Shown here: piece after piece, positions 9,040 to 19,644 of the stretch | Layout: each line of letters opens with the position of its first letter | Numbering within the stretch: the first letter of the stretch is position 1 | DNA from: Kribbella caucasensis | Lineage (GTDB): Bacteria; Actinomycetota; Actinomycetes; Propionibacteriales; Kribbellaceae | Direction: 5' to 3' | DNA length: 64,000 nt | Assembly: GCF_004361855.1 (NCBI RefSeq) | Contig: NZ_SNWQ01000025.1 | Location: 1 to 64,000 of the forward strand | Translations under genes and position numbers: made by a program | Notes under the pieces: model-generated | Seen by the model: the letters and a program-made list of their open reading frames with translations, nothing else | Told to the model about the DNA's origin: nothing | Databases searched by the model: none

Positions 9040-10611
9040 ATGACGGACGAGAAATTCAACGCGGCCACCTACTTGGTTGATCGGCATCAGTCGATCGGCG
9101 CCGGTGATCGGGTCGCCGTGCGTGGTTCGCGGGCGTTGACCTACCGCGAGCTCGGTGAGCTGACCGGTCGGGTGGCCGCGGCGTACCGTCGTCTGGGCCT
9201 GCGCCGTGACGATCGGGTGATGTTCCTGATGGCCGACGATGTGGAGCTGCTGGCCGGGATCCTCGGCGCGTTCCGGGCGGGCCTGGTCGCGGTCCCGGTG
9301 TCGACGATGCTCACCGGCGCAGAACTTGGGAGGCTGCTGGCCGACTCCGGGGCGCGGATGCTGGTCGCCGGCCACGAGTTTGATGGGGCGGCAGCGGCGG
9401 CGATCGCGGCCGCACCGGACGTGGAGCACGCCGTACTGTGCGGTCCGGGCGAGCTGCCGACTCCGTCGGGCGTCAGCTCCCGTTCCTGGGACGAGCTGAT
9501 TGCCCTCGGCAACGATGCGCCGGCGGAGCTGCGCATCGCGGCACCGACGACGGACGACTCCTGGGCCCTGTGGTTGTACACCTCGGGCACGACAGGCCAC
9601 CCCAAGGCGGCGATGCACCGGCACGCGAACATCCGCCACGTCTACGAGACCTACGGCGCTCAGGTACTGGGCATCGGACCGGACGACCGGTGTCTGTCGG
9701 TGGCGAAGCTCTTCTTCGCCTACGGAATCGGCAACTCGGCGTTCTTCCCGCTGGCGGCCGGTGCGACCACCCTGCTCGAGCCACGCAGGCCAACAGCGGC
9801 CGTGATCGCAGAGCGGCTGCTTGCCGATCGGCCGACGCTGTTCTTCGGCGTGCCGACCTTCTTCGCCGCGCTACTCGCCAGCGAATTGCCGGACGACGCG
9901 TTCTCCTCGGTTCGTCTGGCGACCTCGGCTGGTGAGCCGTTGCCGGCCGCCCTGCAAGCGCGGTTCACCGCGCGGTTCGGGGTCGAGATCATCGACGGCC
10001 TCGGCTCGACCGAGGCGCTGCACATCTTCCTGTCCAACCGGCCGAACGACATCCGGCCGGGCACTACCGGGCGGCCGGTTCCGGGGTACGACGTGGAGTT
10101 GCGCGACGCGGCCGGAGTCGTCGTACCGGTGGGTGTGCCCGGTTCGCTTTATGTGCGTGGCGCTTCGATGGCGCTGGGGTACTGGCGTCGTACCGAGGCA
10201 TCCCGGGACGCGTTCCAAGGTGAGTGGCTGAGCAGCGGGGACACGTACGTCGAGACCGCCGACGGCTACTACACGTGCCTGGGGCGCAGCAACGACATGC
10301 TCAAGGCGGGCGGTATCTGGGTCTCGCCCGCCGAAGTCGAGGCGCGGCTGCTGGAACATCCGGCTGTGGCGCAGGTGGCCGTCATCGGCGTGCCCGACGA
10401 GAACGGTCTCGACAAGCCGGTCGCGGTCGTGGTGGCCGCCGAACCAGTGACAGAGGACGCCCTGGTCGGGTGGTGCCGCGAAGGCCTCGCGGCGTTCAAG
10501 CGCCCCCGCCGGGTGCTCTTCGTCGACGAGTTGCCGAAGACGGCGACCGGCAAGATCCAGCGCTTCAAGGTGCGCGACCTGGTGGCGACCGAGTCCGGCG
10601 TACGGGCCTGA
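9040..10611 (+). CDS. Benzoate-CoA ligase family protein
   Basis: A 523-residue adenylate-forming enzyme that would convert benzoate, ATP and CoA to benzoyl-CoA, the entry step of the box pathway. It has the AMP-binding P-loop LYTSGTTGHPKAAMHRH (about residues 180-196), the A5 motif GLGSTEALHIFLSNRP, and the C-terminal GRSNDMLKAGGIWVSP hinge. The catalytic lysine is in PKTATGKIQRFK near the end. Length and motifs fit the benzoate-CoA ligase subfamily; hydroxy- or aminobenzoates cannot be excluded as substrates. The ferredoxin gene follows after 11 bases. Confidence 0.92.
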   Translation: MTDEKFNAATYLVDRHQSIGAGDRVAVRGSRALTYRELGELTGRVAAAYRRLGLRRDDRVMFLMADDVELLAGILGAFRAGLVAVPVSTMLTGAELGRLLADSGARMLVAGHEFDGAAAAAIAAAPDVEHAVLCGPGELPTPSGVSSRSWDELIALGNDAPAELRIAAPTTDDSWALWLYTSGTTGHPKAAMHRHANIRHVYETYGAQVLGIGPDDRCLSVAKLFFAYGIGNSAFFPLAAGATTLLEPRRPTAAVIAERLLADRPTLFFGVPTFFAALLASELPDDAFSSVRLATSAGEPLPAALQARFTARFGVEIIDGLGSTEALHIFLSNRPNDIRPGTTGRPVPGYDVELRDAAGVVVPVGVPGSLYVRGASMALGYWRRTEASRDAFQGEWLSSGDTYVETADGYYTCLGRSNDMLKAGGIWVSPAEVEARLLEHPAVAQVAVIGVPDENGLDKPVAVVVAAEPVTEDALVGWCREGLAAFKRPRRVLFVDELPKTATGKIQRFKVRDLVATESGVRA

Positions 10612-10622
10612 GGAGGAGTTGC

Positions 10623-10952
10623 ATGCCGTACGTGATCGCGAGTCCGTGCATCGACGTTATGGACAAGTCCTGCACGGAGGAGTGCCCGGTCGACTGCATC
10701 TACGAGGGGGAGCGCAAGCTCTACATCAACCCCAAGGAGTGCATCGACTGTGGTGCCTGCGAGCCGGTCTGTCCGGTCGAGGCGATCAGCCAGGACCGCC
10801 GGGTGCCGGCGGACGACCACGCGTTCGTCGAGGACAACCGGAGTTTCTTCGTCGCCGTCCTGCCCGGCCGCGACGAGCCACTGGGCGCGCCGGGCGGTTC
10901 GAACAAGGTCGGCCCGGTCGGGATCGACACTCCGTTGGTCGCGGACCGGTAG
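10623..10952 (+). CDS. Ferredoxin with two Fe-S cluster motifs (7Fe/8Fe type)
   Basis: A 109-residue ferredoxin from ATG 10623 with ribosome binding site GAGGAG. The first cysteine set C-X7-C-X3-CP-X2-C (CIDVMDKSCTEECPVDC) is typical of 7Fe ferredoxins. The second, CIDCGACEPVCPVEAI, is a classic [4Fe-4S] motif. In BoxA the same kind of module is fused to a reductase; here it is a separate gene between the CoA ligase and the amidohydrolase. It most likely passes electrons to BoxB, with the flavoprotein at 17693 as its reductase. That role is inferred from context. Confidence 0.92.
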   Translation: MPYVIASPCIDVMDKSCTEECPVDCIYEGERKLYINPKECIDCGACEPVCPVEAISQDRRVPADDHAFVEDNRSFFVAVLPGRDEPLGAPGGSNKVGPVGIDTPLVADR

Positions 10953-10960
10953 GACGCGTC

Positions 10961-11818
10961 GTGCTCGACGGCAATGTACTGGTGGATGCACACGTGCACG
11001 TCCCGGTGCTCGGGACGCTGCGCCCGGCCTGGCTCGACTGGGCGCGAGACTTCGGACCGGCGGGACAGCTGGAGACGCTGTGGGACATCGCCGGCCGACC
11101 GCGGCCCGAGCGGCTTGATGCCGTCTTCGAGGAGCAGGGTGTCGACGTCGCACTGCTCTTCTGCGAGTACAGCCCGAAGGCGACCGGCCTGCAGATCTTC
11201 GACGACCTGCTTCCGCTCGTCGAGCACAATCCGCGCCGGTTCCGGCCGGTGGCGAACGTGAACCCGCATCTGCACTTCCCGATCGCCGACGAACTGGAGC
11301 GGCAGCTCGACCACGGTGCGGCCGCACTCAAGTTGCATCCGGTGCACGGTGGGTTCCGCTGCGACGATCGCGCGCTCTATCCGGTGTACGACGTACTGGC
11401 CGGGCGCGGTGTACCGCTGGTCGTGCACTGTGGCACCAGCTCCTTCCCGGGGTCGATGAACGAGCTCGCCGATCCACAGCTGCTCCTCTCGGTGCTCCGC
11501 GACTTCCCCACCCTTGACGTGGTTCTCGCGCATGGTGGCCGGGGCTGGTGGTACGACGCGGCCGCCTTCCTCGCGCTGTCGAACGAGCGGGTGTGGATCG
11601 AGCTGTCCGGGCTGCCGCCGAAACGCCTCCCGGAGTACTACGCCCGGTTCGATCTGGCCAGGCTGGCCCGGAAGTGGATCTTCGGCACCGACTGGCCGGG
11701 TGTGCCCGGGACCGCGCAGAACGCCCGCGCGGTTGCCGGGTTGGGGCTTCCCGACGAGGTCGTAGCGGCGGTCCTCGGTGGCAACGCGCTGTCCGTCTAC
11801 GCTGGAATCGAGGTCTGA
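10961..11818 (+). CDS. Amidohydrolase-2 family metal-dependent hydrolase
   Basis: A 285-residue TIM-barrel hydrolase starting at GTG 10961, just after GGTAGGAC. It shows the N-terminal VDAHVHVPVLG (HxH metal ligands), VVHCG and VLAHGG histidines, and the late Asp in FGTDWPG. These are the features of the PF04909 group, which hydrolyses or decarboxylates cyclic and aromatic acids. It has no defined role in the published box pathway. It could hydrolyse a side product or an aromatic precursor. It lies 8 bases after the ferredoxin stop and 3 before the next gene. Confidence 0.88.
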   Translation: MLDGNVLVDAHVHVPVLGTLRPAWLDWARDFGPAGQLETLWDIAGRPRPERLDAVFEEQGVDVALLFCEYSPKATGLQIFDDLLPLVEHNPRRFRPVANVNPHLHFPIADELERQLDHGAAALKLHPVHGGFRCDDRALYPVYDVLAGRGVPLVVHCGTSSFPGSMNELADPQLLLSVLRDFPTLDVVLAHGGRGWWYDAAAFLALSNERVWIELSGLPPKRLPEYYARFDLARLARKWIFGTDWPGVPGTAQNARAVAGLGLPDEVVAAVLGGNALSVYAGIEV

Positions 11819-11821
11819 ACC

Positions 11822-12346
11822 GTGCCTGTCTACGCCCTCGGAGATCTCACCCCCGAGATCCATCCGGAGGCCTACGTCCACCCTGACGCGGTGGTGATCG
11901 GGGCGGTCACGATCGGCTCCGAGGCCTCGATCTGGCCGGGCGCCGTACTCCGGGCCGACTTCGGCCGGATCGCGATCGGGGCGCGCACCTCGATCCAGGA
12001 CGGCACAGTGCTGCACACCACGGAGGAGTGGCCGACGCTGATTGGTGCCGACTGCGTCGTCGGCCACAACGCCCACCTTGAAGGCTGTACGGTCGAGGTC
12101 CGTTGTCTCATCGGGTCGGGATCTGTGGTCCTCAACCGGGTGCTGGTACGGGCCGGCAGCGTGGTCGGCGCCGGCGCACTCATCCCCGAAGACACCGAGA
12201 TACCGGCCGGCAGCATGGCGCTCGGCGTACCGGCCCGGCTCCGTCCACTTGATCCGGGGCAGCAGAAGAAGTGGATCGACTTCGCCGTGCGCGAGTACCG
12301 CGACAACGCCCGGCGCTACCGCCGCGAGCTCAGGCTCATGGACTGA
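11822..12346 (+). CDS. Gamma-carbonic-anhydrase-like hexapeptide protein (PaaY-like)
   Basis: A 174-residue left-handed beta-helix protein from GTG 11822. It has repeated hexapeptide turns (VIGAVTIGSEASIWPGAVLR onward). The three metal-ligand histidines of the family are at VLHTTEE, VVGH and NAHLEG. Such proteins are trimeric and bind Zn or Fe at subunit interfaces. The PaaY branch hydrolyses dead-end CoA thioesters in phenylacetate degradation, which would suit this setting. Carbonic anhydrase activity cannot be excluded. Confidence 0.88.
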   Translation: MPVYALGDLTPEIHPEAYVHPDAVVIGAVTIGSEASIWPGAVLRADFGRIAIGARTSIQDGTVLHTTEEWPTLIGADCVVGHNAHLEGCTVEVRCLIGSGSVVLNRVLVRAGSVVGAGALIPEDTEIPAGSMALGVPARLRPLDPGQQKKWIDFAVREYRDNARRYRRELRLMD

Positions 12347-12357
12347 GGAGCACGCCA

Positions 12358-12798
12358 ATGACCACACCCGATCACCTCGGCAGGCCGGCGGCCGAACTGA
12401 CCGACGCGGAGCTGGAGCAGCAGGGTACGAACGCCCACGCCACCCGCAACTGGGTCTTCCTCCACGGAACGGCCGAGCAGTTCGCCACCCACACGGCACG
12501 GATGCTCGAGCTCGAGCAGGAGTATCTCCGGCGGTACCCCAAACGCACCTGGCAGGGATCCGGCGCCGCAGACGGGAGTCCGTCGTACGACGATCCCGCG
12601 GCTGAGTTGCTCCGTCGCCTGGCGGCCGCTCCGGGCGGTCGCCTGCACAAGCTGGAGGTGCACCAGCTGGCCCGCGAGGTCGGATTGGACCGCGCGACGC
12701 TCGCGAAGCTGTACACCGCCGACCCGCCGCTGCTGACCACCGAGCAGCAGGATCGCGTCGTCACCGACGCCGGCCAGGAGTGGCTCGCCACGCACTGA
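12358..12798 (+). CDS. DUF6158-like protein of unknown function
   Basis: A 146-residue soluble protein from ATG 12358 after GAGGAG. The N-terminal half is predicted helical and has the pattern LTDAELEQQGTNAHATRN...FLHGTAEQFATHTARMLELEQE, which I recognise as DUF6158. The C-terminal half is Asp/Glu/Leu-rich (PAAELLRRLAAAPGGRLHKL). No catalytic motif is visible. Its position as last gene of the ligase-ferredoxin-amidohydrolase-hexapeptide set suggests an accessory role in aromatic-CoA metabolism, but this is only context. Confidence 0.75.
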   Translation: MTTPDHLGRPAAELTDAELEQQGTNAHATRNWVFLHGTAEQFATHTARMLELEQEYLRRYPKRTWQGSGAADGSPSYDDPAAELLRRLAAAPGGRLHKLEVHQLAREVGLDRATLAKLYTADPPLLTTEQQDRVVTDAGQEWLATH

Positions 12799-12840
12799 GC
12801 CGTGGCGCTGATAGTCGACGGAGATCTACCAAATCACTGA

Positions 12841-12850
12841 AGTTGTGTAG
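12841..12850 (+). promoter_or_regulatory. Shared box-cluster motif upstream of boxD
   Basis: AGTTGTGTAG lies about 50 bases before the boxD start and matches AACTGCGTAG, GGAAGTGTAG and GACTGTGTAG before the other transcription units of this cluster. It may be a -10-like element (TGTAGA) or a regulator site. No good -35 is visible. Confidence 0.35.
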
Positions 12851-12900
12851 ACCATTGGTTAGCGCCGGAGGCTCGCGTAGCCCTGGATCGAGGAGTGTCG

Positions 12901-14451
12901 ATGGTGCTGGAGAGCTTTGTCGAAGGCCGGTGGAAAGCTGGTGTGGGGGACGGGCAGGTGGTTCGCGATGCCGTCACCGGTGACGAGGTCGTCCGGGTCA
13001 GCAGCGACGGGCTCGACCTCGAGGGCGTGGCCCGGTATGCCCGCCAGGTCGGTGGGCCGACGCTGCGGGCGATGAACTTCGGGCAGCGTGCGGCCGTGCT
13101 GAAGCAGGTCGCGGCAGCACTCGATGCGCGCAAGGACGAGCTGTATCTGCTGTCGGCGCGAGCCGGCTCGACTCGCCGCGATGCCACCGTCGACGTCGAT
13201 GGCGGTATCGGTACGACCTCCGTCTACGCGAGCCTCGGCCGCAAGGGGCTGCCTGTCGGCTCGGTCGTGGTGGAGGATTCGCAGGAGCCCTTGGGTAAAG
13301 GCGGAACTTTCGCGGCGCAGCATGTGCTGACCTCGCCGCATGGGCTCGCGCTGCAGATCAACGCGTTCAACTTCCCCGTCTGGGGCATGCTCGAGAAGTT
13401 GGCCCCTGCGCTGCTGGCTGGTGTCCCGACAGTGGTGAAGCCGGCCACCCAGACGGCGTACATCACGGCGCACGCAGTGCGGATCCTCGATGAGGCCGAG
13501 GTGCTTCCCGAGGGCGCGCTCCAGTTGATCAACGGATCACTCGGTGACTTCCTCGACCTGCTCGGCGGGCAGGATCATGTCGGTTTCACCGGCTCGGCGA
13601 GCACCGCGGAGTTGCTGCGCGGCGATCCGGCGGTGACGGCCAGATCGGTCCGGTTCAACGCCGAAGCGGATTCGCTGAACTGCTCGGTGCTCGGCCCGGA
13701 CGCCGTACCGGGAACGCCTGAGTTCGACCTGTTCGTCACCGAGCTGGTCCGGGAGATGACGGTTAAGGCGGGGCAGAAGTGCACCGCGATCCGGCGGGCC
13801 TTCGTGCCGGCCGCGGGCCGGTCCGACGTCGCCGAGGCGTTGGTGGATCGCCTGTCGAAGATAGTCGTCGGCGCACCGGGCGTCGAAGGCGTGACGATGG
13901 GAGCGCTCGTCAGCACCGGCCAGCGAGACGACGTCCGCCGGGCTGTGGATTCGCTCGCGGCCGCCGGGCGGATCGTGTCCGGCGACCCGCGCCGGGTCGA
14001 GGTGGTCGGGGCAGACGCCGAGGTCGGTGCGTTCATGGCGCCGGTGCTGCTCGAGGTGATCGATTCCGCGCGGCCGGAACCGCACGAGATCGAGGCGTTC
14101 GGCCCGGTGAGCACGTTGCTTCCGTACGACGACACCGCCGGACTGCTCGACCAGATCGCGCGGGGCGAAGGCTCGCTGGCCGGCTCGGTCGTGACTCACG
14201 ATCGTGGGTTCGCGCGAGACGTCGTACTCGGCGCTGCGCCGTACCACGGACGTTTGCTGGTGCTGGACCGCGACGACGCGGGGGAGTCGACCGGGCATGG
14301 GACACCCATGCCGCAACTGGTCCATGGCGGTCCTGGCCGGGCCGGCGGTGGCGAGGAGGAGGGCGGCCTGCGGGCGGTCTACGGCCATCTCCAGCGGACC
14401 GCGGTGCAGGCCGGCCCGGACCTGCTGGGTGAGTTGTTCGGCGACAAATAG
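12901..14451 (+). CDS. boxD: 3,4-dehydroadipyl-CoA semialdehyde dehydrogenase
   Basis: A 516-residue aldehyde dehydrogenase-superfamily enzyme that oxidises the BoxC product to 3,4-dehydroadipyl-CoA with NADP+. Motifs include [20 protein letters not shown] (cofactor-binding loop), VGFTGSAST, and the catalytic cysteine region [19 protein letters not shown] near residue 296. That context and [17 protein letters not shown] are typical of the BoxD/PaaN branch; PaaN was considered, but the adjacent boxB and boxC decide for BoxD. ATG 12901 is preferred over GTG 12895 because AGGAG then sits at normal spacing. Confidence 0.92.
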   Translation: MVLESFVEGRWKAGVGDGQVVRDAVTGDEVVRVSSDGLDLEGVARYARQVGGPTLRAMNFGQRAAVLKQVAAALDARKDELYLLSARAGSTRRDATVDVDGGIGTTSVYASLGRKGLPVGSVVVEDSQEPLGKGGTFAAQHVLTSPHGLALQINAFNFPVWGMLEKLAPALLAGVPTVVKPATQTAYITAHAVRILDEAEVLPEGALQLINGSLGDFLDLLGGQDHVGFTGSASTAELLRGDPAVTARSVRFNAEADSLNCSVLGPDAVPGTPEFDLFVTELVREMTVKAGQKCTAIRRAFVPAAGRSDVAEALVDRLSKIVVGAPGVEGVTMGALVSTGQRDDVRRAVDSLAAAGRIVSGDPRRVEVVGADAEVGAFMAPVLLEVIDSARPEPHEIEAFGPVSTLLPYDDTAGLLDQIARGEGSLAGSVVTHDRGFARDVVLGAAPYHGRLLVLDRDDAGESTGHGTPMPQLVHGGPGRAGGGEEEGGLRAVYGHLQRTAVQAGPDLLGELFGDK

Positions 14452-14461
14452 TCGACAGCAA

Positions 14462-14488
14462 CTTGGCAAGATCGCCAAGGAAGTGTAG
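14462..14488 (+). promoter_or_regulatory. Inverted repeat and putative promoter before boxB
   Basis: CTTGGC (14462-14467) and GCCAAG (14474-14479) form a perfect inverted repeat with a six-base centre. It partly overlaps a possible TTGGCA -35 and is followed by TGTAGA (14484-14489) and the shared motif GGAAGTGTAG (14479-14488). It could be a repressor operator, for example for the PaaX-type protein. Confidence 0.45.
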
Positions 14489-14530
14489 AACGTAGAGAGT
14501 TCAGAACTCACCCATCCGAGGAGACCCGCG

Positions 14531-16008
<1,478 letters not shown>

Positions 16009-16009
<1 letters not shown>

Positions 16010-17691
16010 TGACGTTGACCACCACCGAAGGGGCCGCCGTCGACTTCGACGCGGCGCCCGACCGTTACAAGCACTGGCGGCTGGACCTCGACGGCGAGAT
16101 CGCCACCGTCAACCTGCTGGTCGACGAGGCGGGCGGCCTGGTGCCCGGCTACCAGCTGAAGATGAACTCCTACGACCTCGGCGTCGACATCGAGCTCTAC
16201 GACATAGTGCAGCGGTTGCGGTTCGAGCACCCCGAGGTCCGGTCCGTCGTGATGACCGGCGGCCTGGAGCGGATGTTCTGCGCGGGTGCCAACATCCGGA
16301 TGCTGGCCCAGTCCTCGCACGCGTGGAAGGTGAACTTCTGCAAGTTCACCAACGAGACCCGCAACGGGATCGAGGACGCCACCCAGAACTCCGGCCAGAC
16401 GTGGATCGCCGCGCTGAACGGCACCGCCGCCGGCGGTGGTTACGAGCTGGCCCTGGCGTGTGACCAGATCGTGCTGGTCGATGACGGCTCGTCGACCGTA
16501 TCGCTGCCCGAGGTCCCGCTGCTCGGCGTACTGCCGGGTACCGGCGGACTGACCCGGGTGGTGGACAAGCGGCATGTGCGCAAGGACCGGGCCGACCTGT
16601 TCGCCACCAAGTCGGAGGGGTATCGCGGTGCGACCGCGGTCGAGTGGGGACTGATCGACGAGACCGTCCCGCGAGCCCGCTTCGACGAGGTGGTCCGCGG
16701 CCGAGCCCAGGCGGCTGCGGCGAACTCTCGGCGGCCACGGCAGGCGACCGGCGTCGTGCTGACGCCGCTCGCACGAACCGAGGACCGCGACTCGATCAGC
16801 TACTCGCATGTGACGGCGCGGATCGACCGCGATGCCCGGCGGGTCGACATCACTGTGCAGGCGCCCGCCGAGCGGCCGCCGGCTGATGCCGCGGCCGTGC
16901 TGGCGCTGGGCGTCGACTACTGGCCGCTCGCTGTGACTCGTCAACTGGACGACCTGATCCTGCGCCTGCGGACCAACGAGCACCTGATCGGTACGTGGGT
17001 CCTGCGCACCGCCGGCGACAGCGGAACAGTCCTCGCGTACGACGAGCAGCTCGCCGAACTGGCCGACGACTGGTTCGTCAACGAGGTGCGGCATTACTTC
17101 AAGCGGACCCTCAAGCGTCTCGACGTGAGCAGCCGGAGCCTGATCGCCGTGATCGAGCCGGGCAGCTGCTTCGCCGGGCTGCTGCTCGAGCTGGCGTTGG
17201 CGGCCGACCGGCAGTACATGCTCGCAGGCGTGTACGAGGATGTCGACCCGGACGCCGAGCCGGCGACGATCGTTGTTGCCGCGAGCAACGATGGGGCGTA
17301 CCCGATGGGAAACGGCCTGTCCCGGCTGGAGTCTCGTTTCTGGGGACACGGCGACGGGCTGGCCGCCGTACGGGCCGAGCTCGGCAAGCCGCTCGATGCC
17401 GAGGCGGCGGATCGGTTCGGCCTGGTGACGGTGGCACTGGACGACATCGACTTCGCCGACGAACTGCGGATCGTGCTGGAGGAGCGGGCGTCGTTGTCGC
17501 CGGACGCGCTGACCGGGATGGAGGCCAACCACCGGTTCGTCGGACCGGAGACGATCGAGACCAAGATCTTCGGCCGGCTGACCGCCTGGCAGAACTGGAT
17601 CTTCATCCGGCCCAACGCATCCGGGCCCGACGGCGCCTTGCGACGCTTCGGCACCGGGCAGCGTGGTGACTACGACCTCAACCGGGTGTGA
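16009..17691 (+). CDS. boxC: 2,3-epoxybenzoyl-CoA dihydrolase BoxC
   Basis: A 560-residue crotonase-superfamily enzyme that opens the epoxybenzoyl-CoA ring, giving 3,4-dehydroadipyl-CoA semialdehyde and formate. The N-terminal crotonase domain has GGLERMFCAGANIRMLAQSS and NGTAAGGGYELALACDQI (oxyanion-hole regions). The C-terminal half is a second, diverged crotonase domain (IEPGSCFAGLLLELALAADR). Length matches BoxC. The ATG overlaps the boxB stop, so the two are translationally coupled. The reductase gene follows after one base. Confidence 0.96.
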
Positions 17692-17692
17692 C

Positions 17693-18688
17693 ATGAATGC
17701 CATCGAAGTCGATGTGCTGATCGTCGGCGCGGGCCCGGTCGGTCTGTTCGGCGCCTACTACGCGGGGGTGCGCGGTCTGCGGGTGGCTGTCGTCGACTCG
17801 CTGAGCCAGGTCGGCGGCCAGGTGAGTGCCATGTACCCGGAGAAGCAGATCTTCGACATCGCCGGATTCCCTGCGGTGTCCGGTCGCCGGCTGGTGGAGA
17901 ACCTGGTGCGGCAGGCGTCGCGGTACAAGCCGATCTACCTGCTCGGCCAGGAGGCGCAGCAGCTGGATCGGGTCGCTCAGGACAGGTTGTTCGTCGTCAA
18001 GACCAGTGCTGGTACGGAGATCGCCGCCGGCGCCATTGTGGTGACCGGCGGGATCGGCACCTTCACGCCGCGCCCGTTGCCCGCCGGCGAGAGCTTCCTC
18101 GGCCGTGGCCTGGAGTACTTCGTCCCTTCCAGCGACGAGTACGCCGGACGCGACGTGGTCGTCGTCGGCGGTGGAGACAGCGCGGTCGACTGGGCCCTCA
18201 TGCTCCACCCGGTCGCGGCCAGCGTCACCTTGGTCCACCGGCGCGAGGCATTCCGGGCGCACCATGGATCGGTCGAGCTCCTGCGCACGTCGCCAGTCGA
18301 GATCATCACCAACGCGCAGGTGACCGCGGCCTCGGGCAACGGGGAACTCGCCAGCATCGATGTCGCGGTCACCGGTGAGCCCGCGCCGAGGACCATCCGG
18401 TGCCAGCGACTGGTCGCCGCACTCGGCTTCACCGCAAACCTCGGGCCTTTGCGCGACTGGGGGTTCGAGCTGCACGACAACCGCCATCTGGTGGTCGACG
18501 CGGCGATGCGAACCAACGTTCCGGGCATCTTCGCCGCCGGCGACATCAGCGAGTACGACGGCAAGGTACGGCTGATCGCCGTCGGGTTCGGCGAAGTGGC
18601 GACGGCGGTCAACAACGCCGCGGTGCACCTCGATCCGGACGCGCAACTCTTCCCGGGTCACTCGACGGACAACCCGATGCCGGTCTGA
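17693..18688 (+). CDS. Ferredoxin-NAD(P)+ reductase-like flavoprotein
   Basis: A 331-residue two-dinucleotide-binding flavoprotein of the thioredoxin-reductase-like FNR type. It has an N-terminal FAD motif (LIVGAGPVGLFGAYYAGVRG), an NAD(P) motif (VVVGGGDSAVDWAL) and a closing FAD motif (GIFAAGDISEYDG). The CxxC of true thioredoxin reductase is absent. It starts one base after boxC stops and ends convergent to the PaaX-type gene. With the ferredoxin at 10623 it probably forms the electron chain to BoxB, replacing the fused BoxA. That pairing is inferred. Confidence 0.88.
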   Translation: MNAIEVDVLIVGAGPVGLFGAYYAGVRGLRVAVVDSLSQVGGQVSAMYPEKQIFDIAGFPAVSGRRLVENLVRQASRYKPIYLLGQEAQQLDRVAQDRLFVVKTSAGTEIAAGAIVVTGGIGTFTPRPLPAGESFLGRGLEYFVPSSDEYAGRDVVVVGGGDSAVDWALMLHPVAASVTLVHRREAFRAHHGSVELLRTSPVEIITNAQVTAASGNGELASIDVAVTGEPAPRTIRCQRLVAALGFTANLGPLRDWGFELHDNRHLVVDAAMRTNVPGIFAAGDISEYDGKVRLIAVGFGEVATAVNNAAVHLDPDAQLFPGHSTDNPMPV

Positions 18689-18690
18689 GC

Positions 18691-19566
18691 CTAGGGCTTT
18701 GGGCCGCCCTCGGTGTCGAACGTGGACCAGGCCGACTGGGCGGCGCGATGCCAGCGGGCGTGCCGGTCGTGGAACGCCGCTGCCGCACGGGGGCCCGGCC
18801 AGTCGTGATCGAGTAGCTCGGCGGGCAGATCGGGATCCAGGAATGGGAAGCGTCGCCATTCGTGAACCATCTCGACCTGAGCGATGAACGCCTCGAGCGT
18901 GCCGTCGGCACGCCGGTCCTCGAAGTCGGCCAGGAACTGGAGGTACCGGTTCTCCACTTCTTCCAGATCCCACGCGTCGGCGAGCAGTCGGGCCTCGTCA
19001 CCGATGCCGCCGGCTGGCCCGACCCAGGAGAACGCCTGCTTCTCCAGGCCGAGTTCGCGGATCACGGTCTGGACGTCGTCGTGTTTGCCGGCGTCCGGGC
19101 TGATCCAGAGCCCGGAGCCGGGGGAGCCGAGACCGAGCCAGGTCAGCCGGGTGCGCAGCCGGTGTCTGAGCTGTCGTTGTGTCTCCGGGATCGCGACCGT
19201 CACGACCAGCCAGCGACCGTCCCAAGGATGCCGCTCCCGCATGAACCCGTAGATCCGGCGGGTGCCCTCCTCGAGCAGGGTGCGGCCCTCGGTGGTGAGC
19301 TCCCACAGCACACGGCGGCCGTGCCTCGAGGACTCCAGCAACCCCTCCGCCGCGGTCCGGGTCAGGGCCTGCCGGGCCGCCTTCTCCTCCACGCCGAAGG
19401 CTGCCAGCGCTTCGACCAGCGTCGCGGTCCAGACCGAGTCACCGCGCGGGTGCACGAACTCGCCCAGCAAGGTCAGCAGCAGTGACCTGGCGCTGGCGGA
19501 CCCGAGCTGGCGGCGCCTGTTCGGCGGCGCGGTCTGGGGCACTCCCGCGCTGCGCTGTGCGGGCAC
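18691..19566 (-). CDS. PaaX-family transcriptional repressor
   Basis: About 291 residues. An N-terminal winged helix (ARSLLLTLLGEFVHPRGDSV, then ALAAFGVEEKAARQALTRTA) is followed by the PaaX central domain (RRIYGFMRERHPWDGRWLVV) and a C-terminal domain. PaaX proteins repress aromatic-CoA pathways and are released by an aryl-CoA. The frame is open to an ATG at 19623, but GTG 19566 has GGAGG at ideal spacing, so I choose it. It is convergent with the reductase gene, three bases apart, and is the best candidate for benzoyl-CoA-responsive control of the box genes. Confidence 0.88.
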   Translation of the reverse strand: MPAQRSAGVPQTAPPNRRRQLGSASARSLLLTLLGEFVHPRGDSVWTATLVEALAAFGVEEKAARQALTRTAAEGLLESSRHGRRVLWELTTEGRTLLEEGTRRIYGFMRERHPWDGRWLVVTVAIPETQRQLRHRLRTRLTWLGLGSPGSGLWISPDAGKHDDVQTVIRELGLEKQAFSWVGPAGGIGDEARLLADAWDLEEVENRYLQFLADFEDRRADGTLEAFIAQVEMVHEWRRFPFLDPDLPAELLDHDWPGPRAAAAFHDRHARWHRAAQSAWSTFDTEGGPKP

Positions 19567-19644
19567 ACGGACCTCCGATAGGTATACGACATGAGGCTGG
19601 CGGTACGGAACCGATTGTGTCATGCGTGGAGGTCCGCGGGCTGC

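Noticed and set aside
12901-14451. Identification of the aldehyde dehydrogenase as PaaN (phenylacetate pathway)
   Set aside because: The families are similar, but boxB and boxC follow directly and no paaABCDE genes are present, so BoxD is the better call.
19567-19623. ATG 19623 as the start of the PaaX-type gene
   Set aside because: GTG 19566 has a well-placed GGAGG, and the 19 extra residues do not resemble PaaX N-termini.
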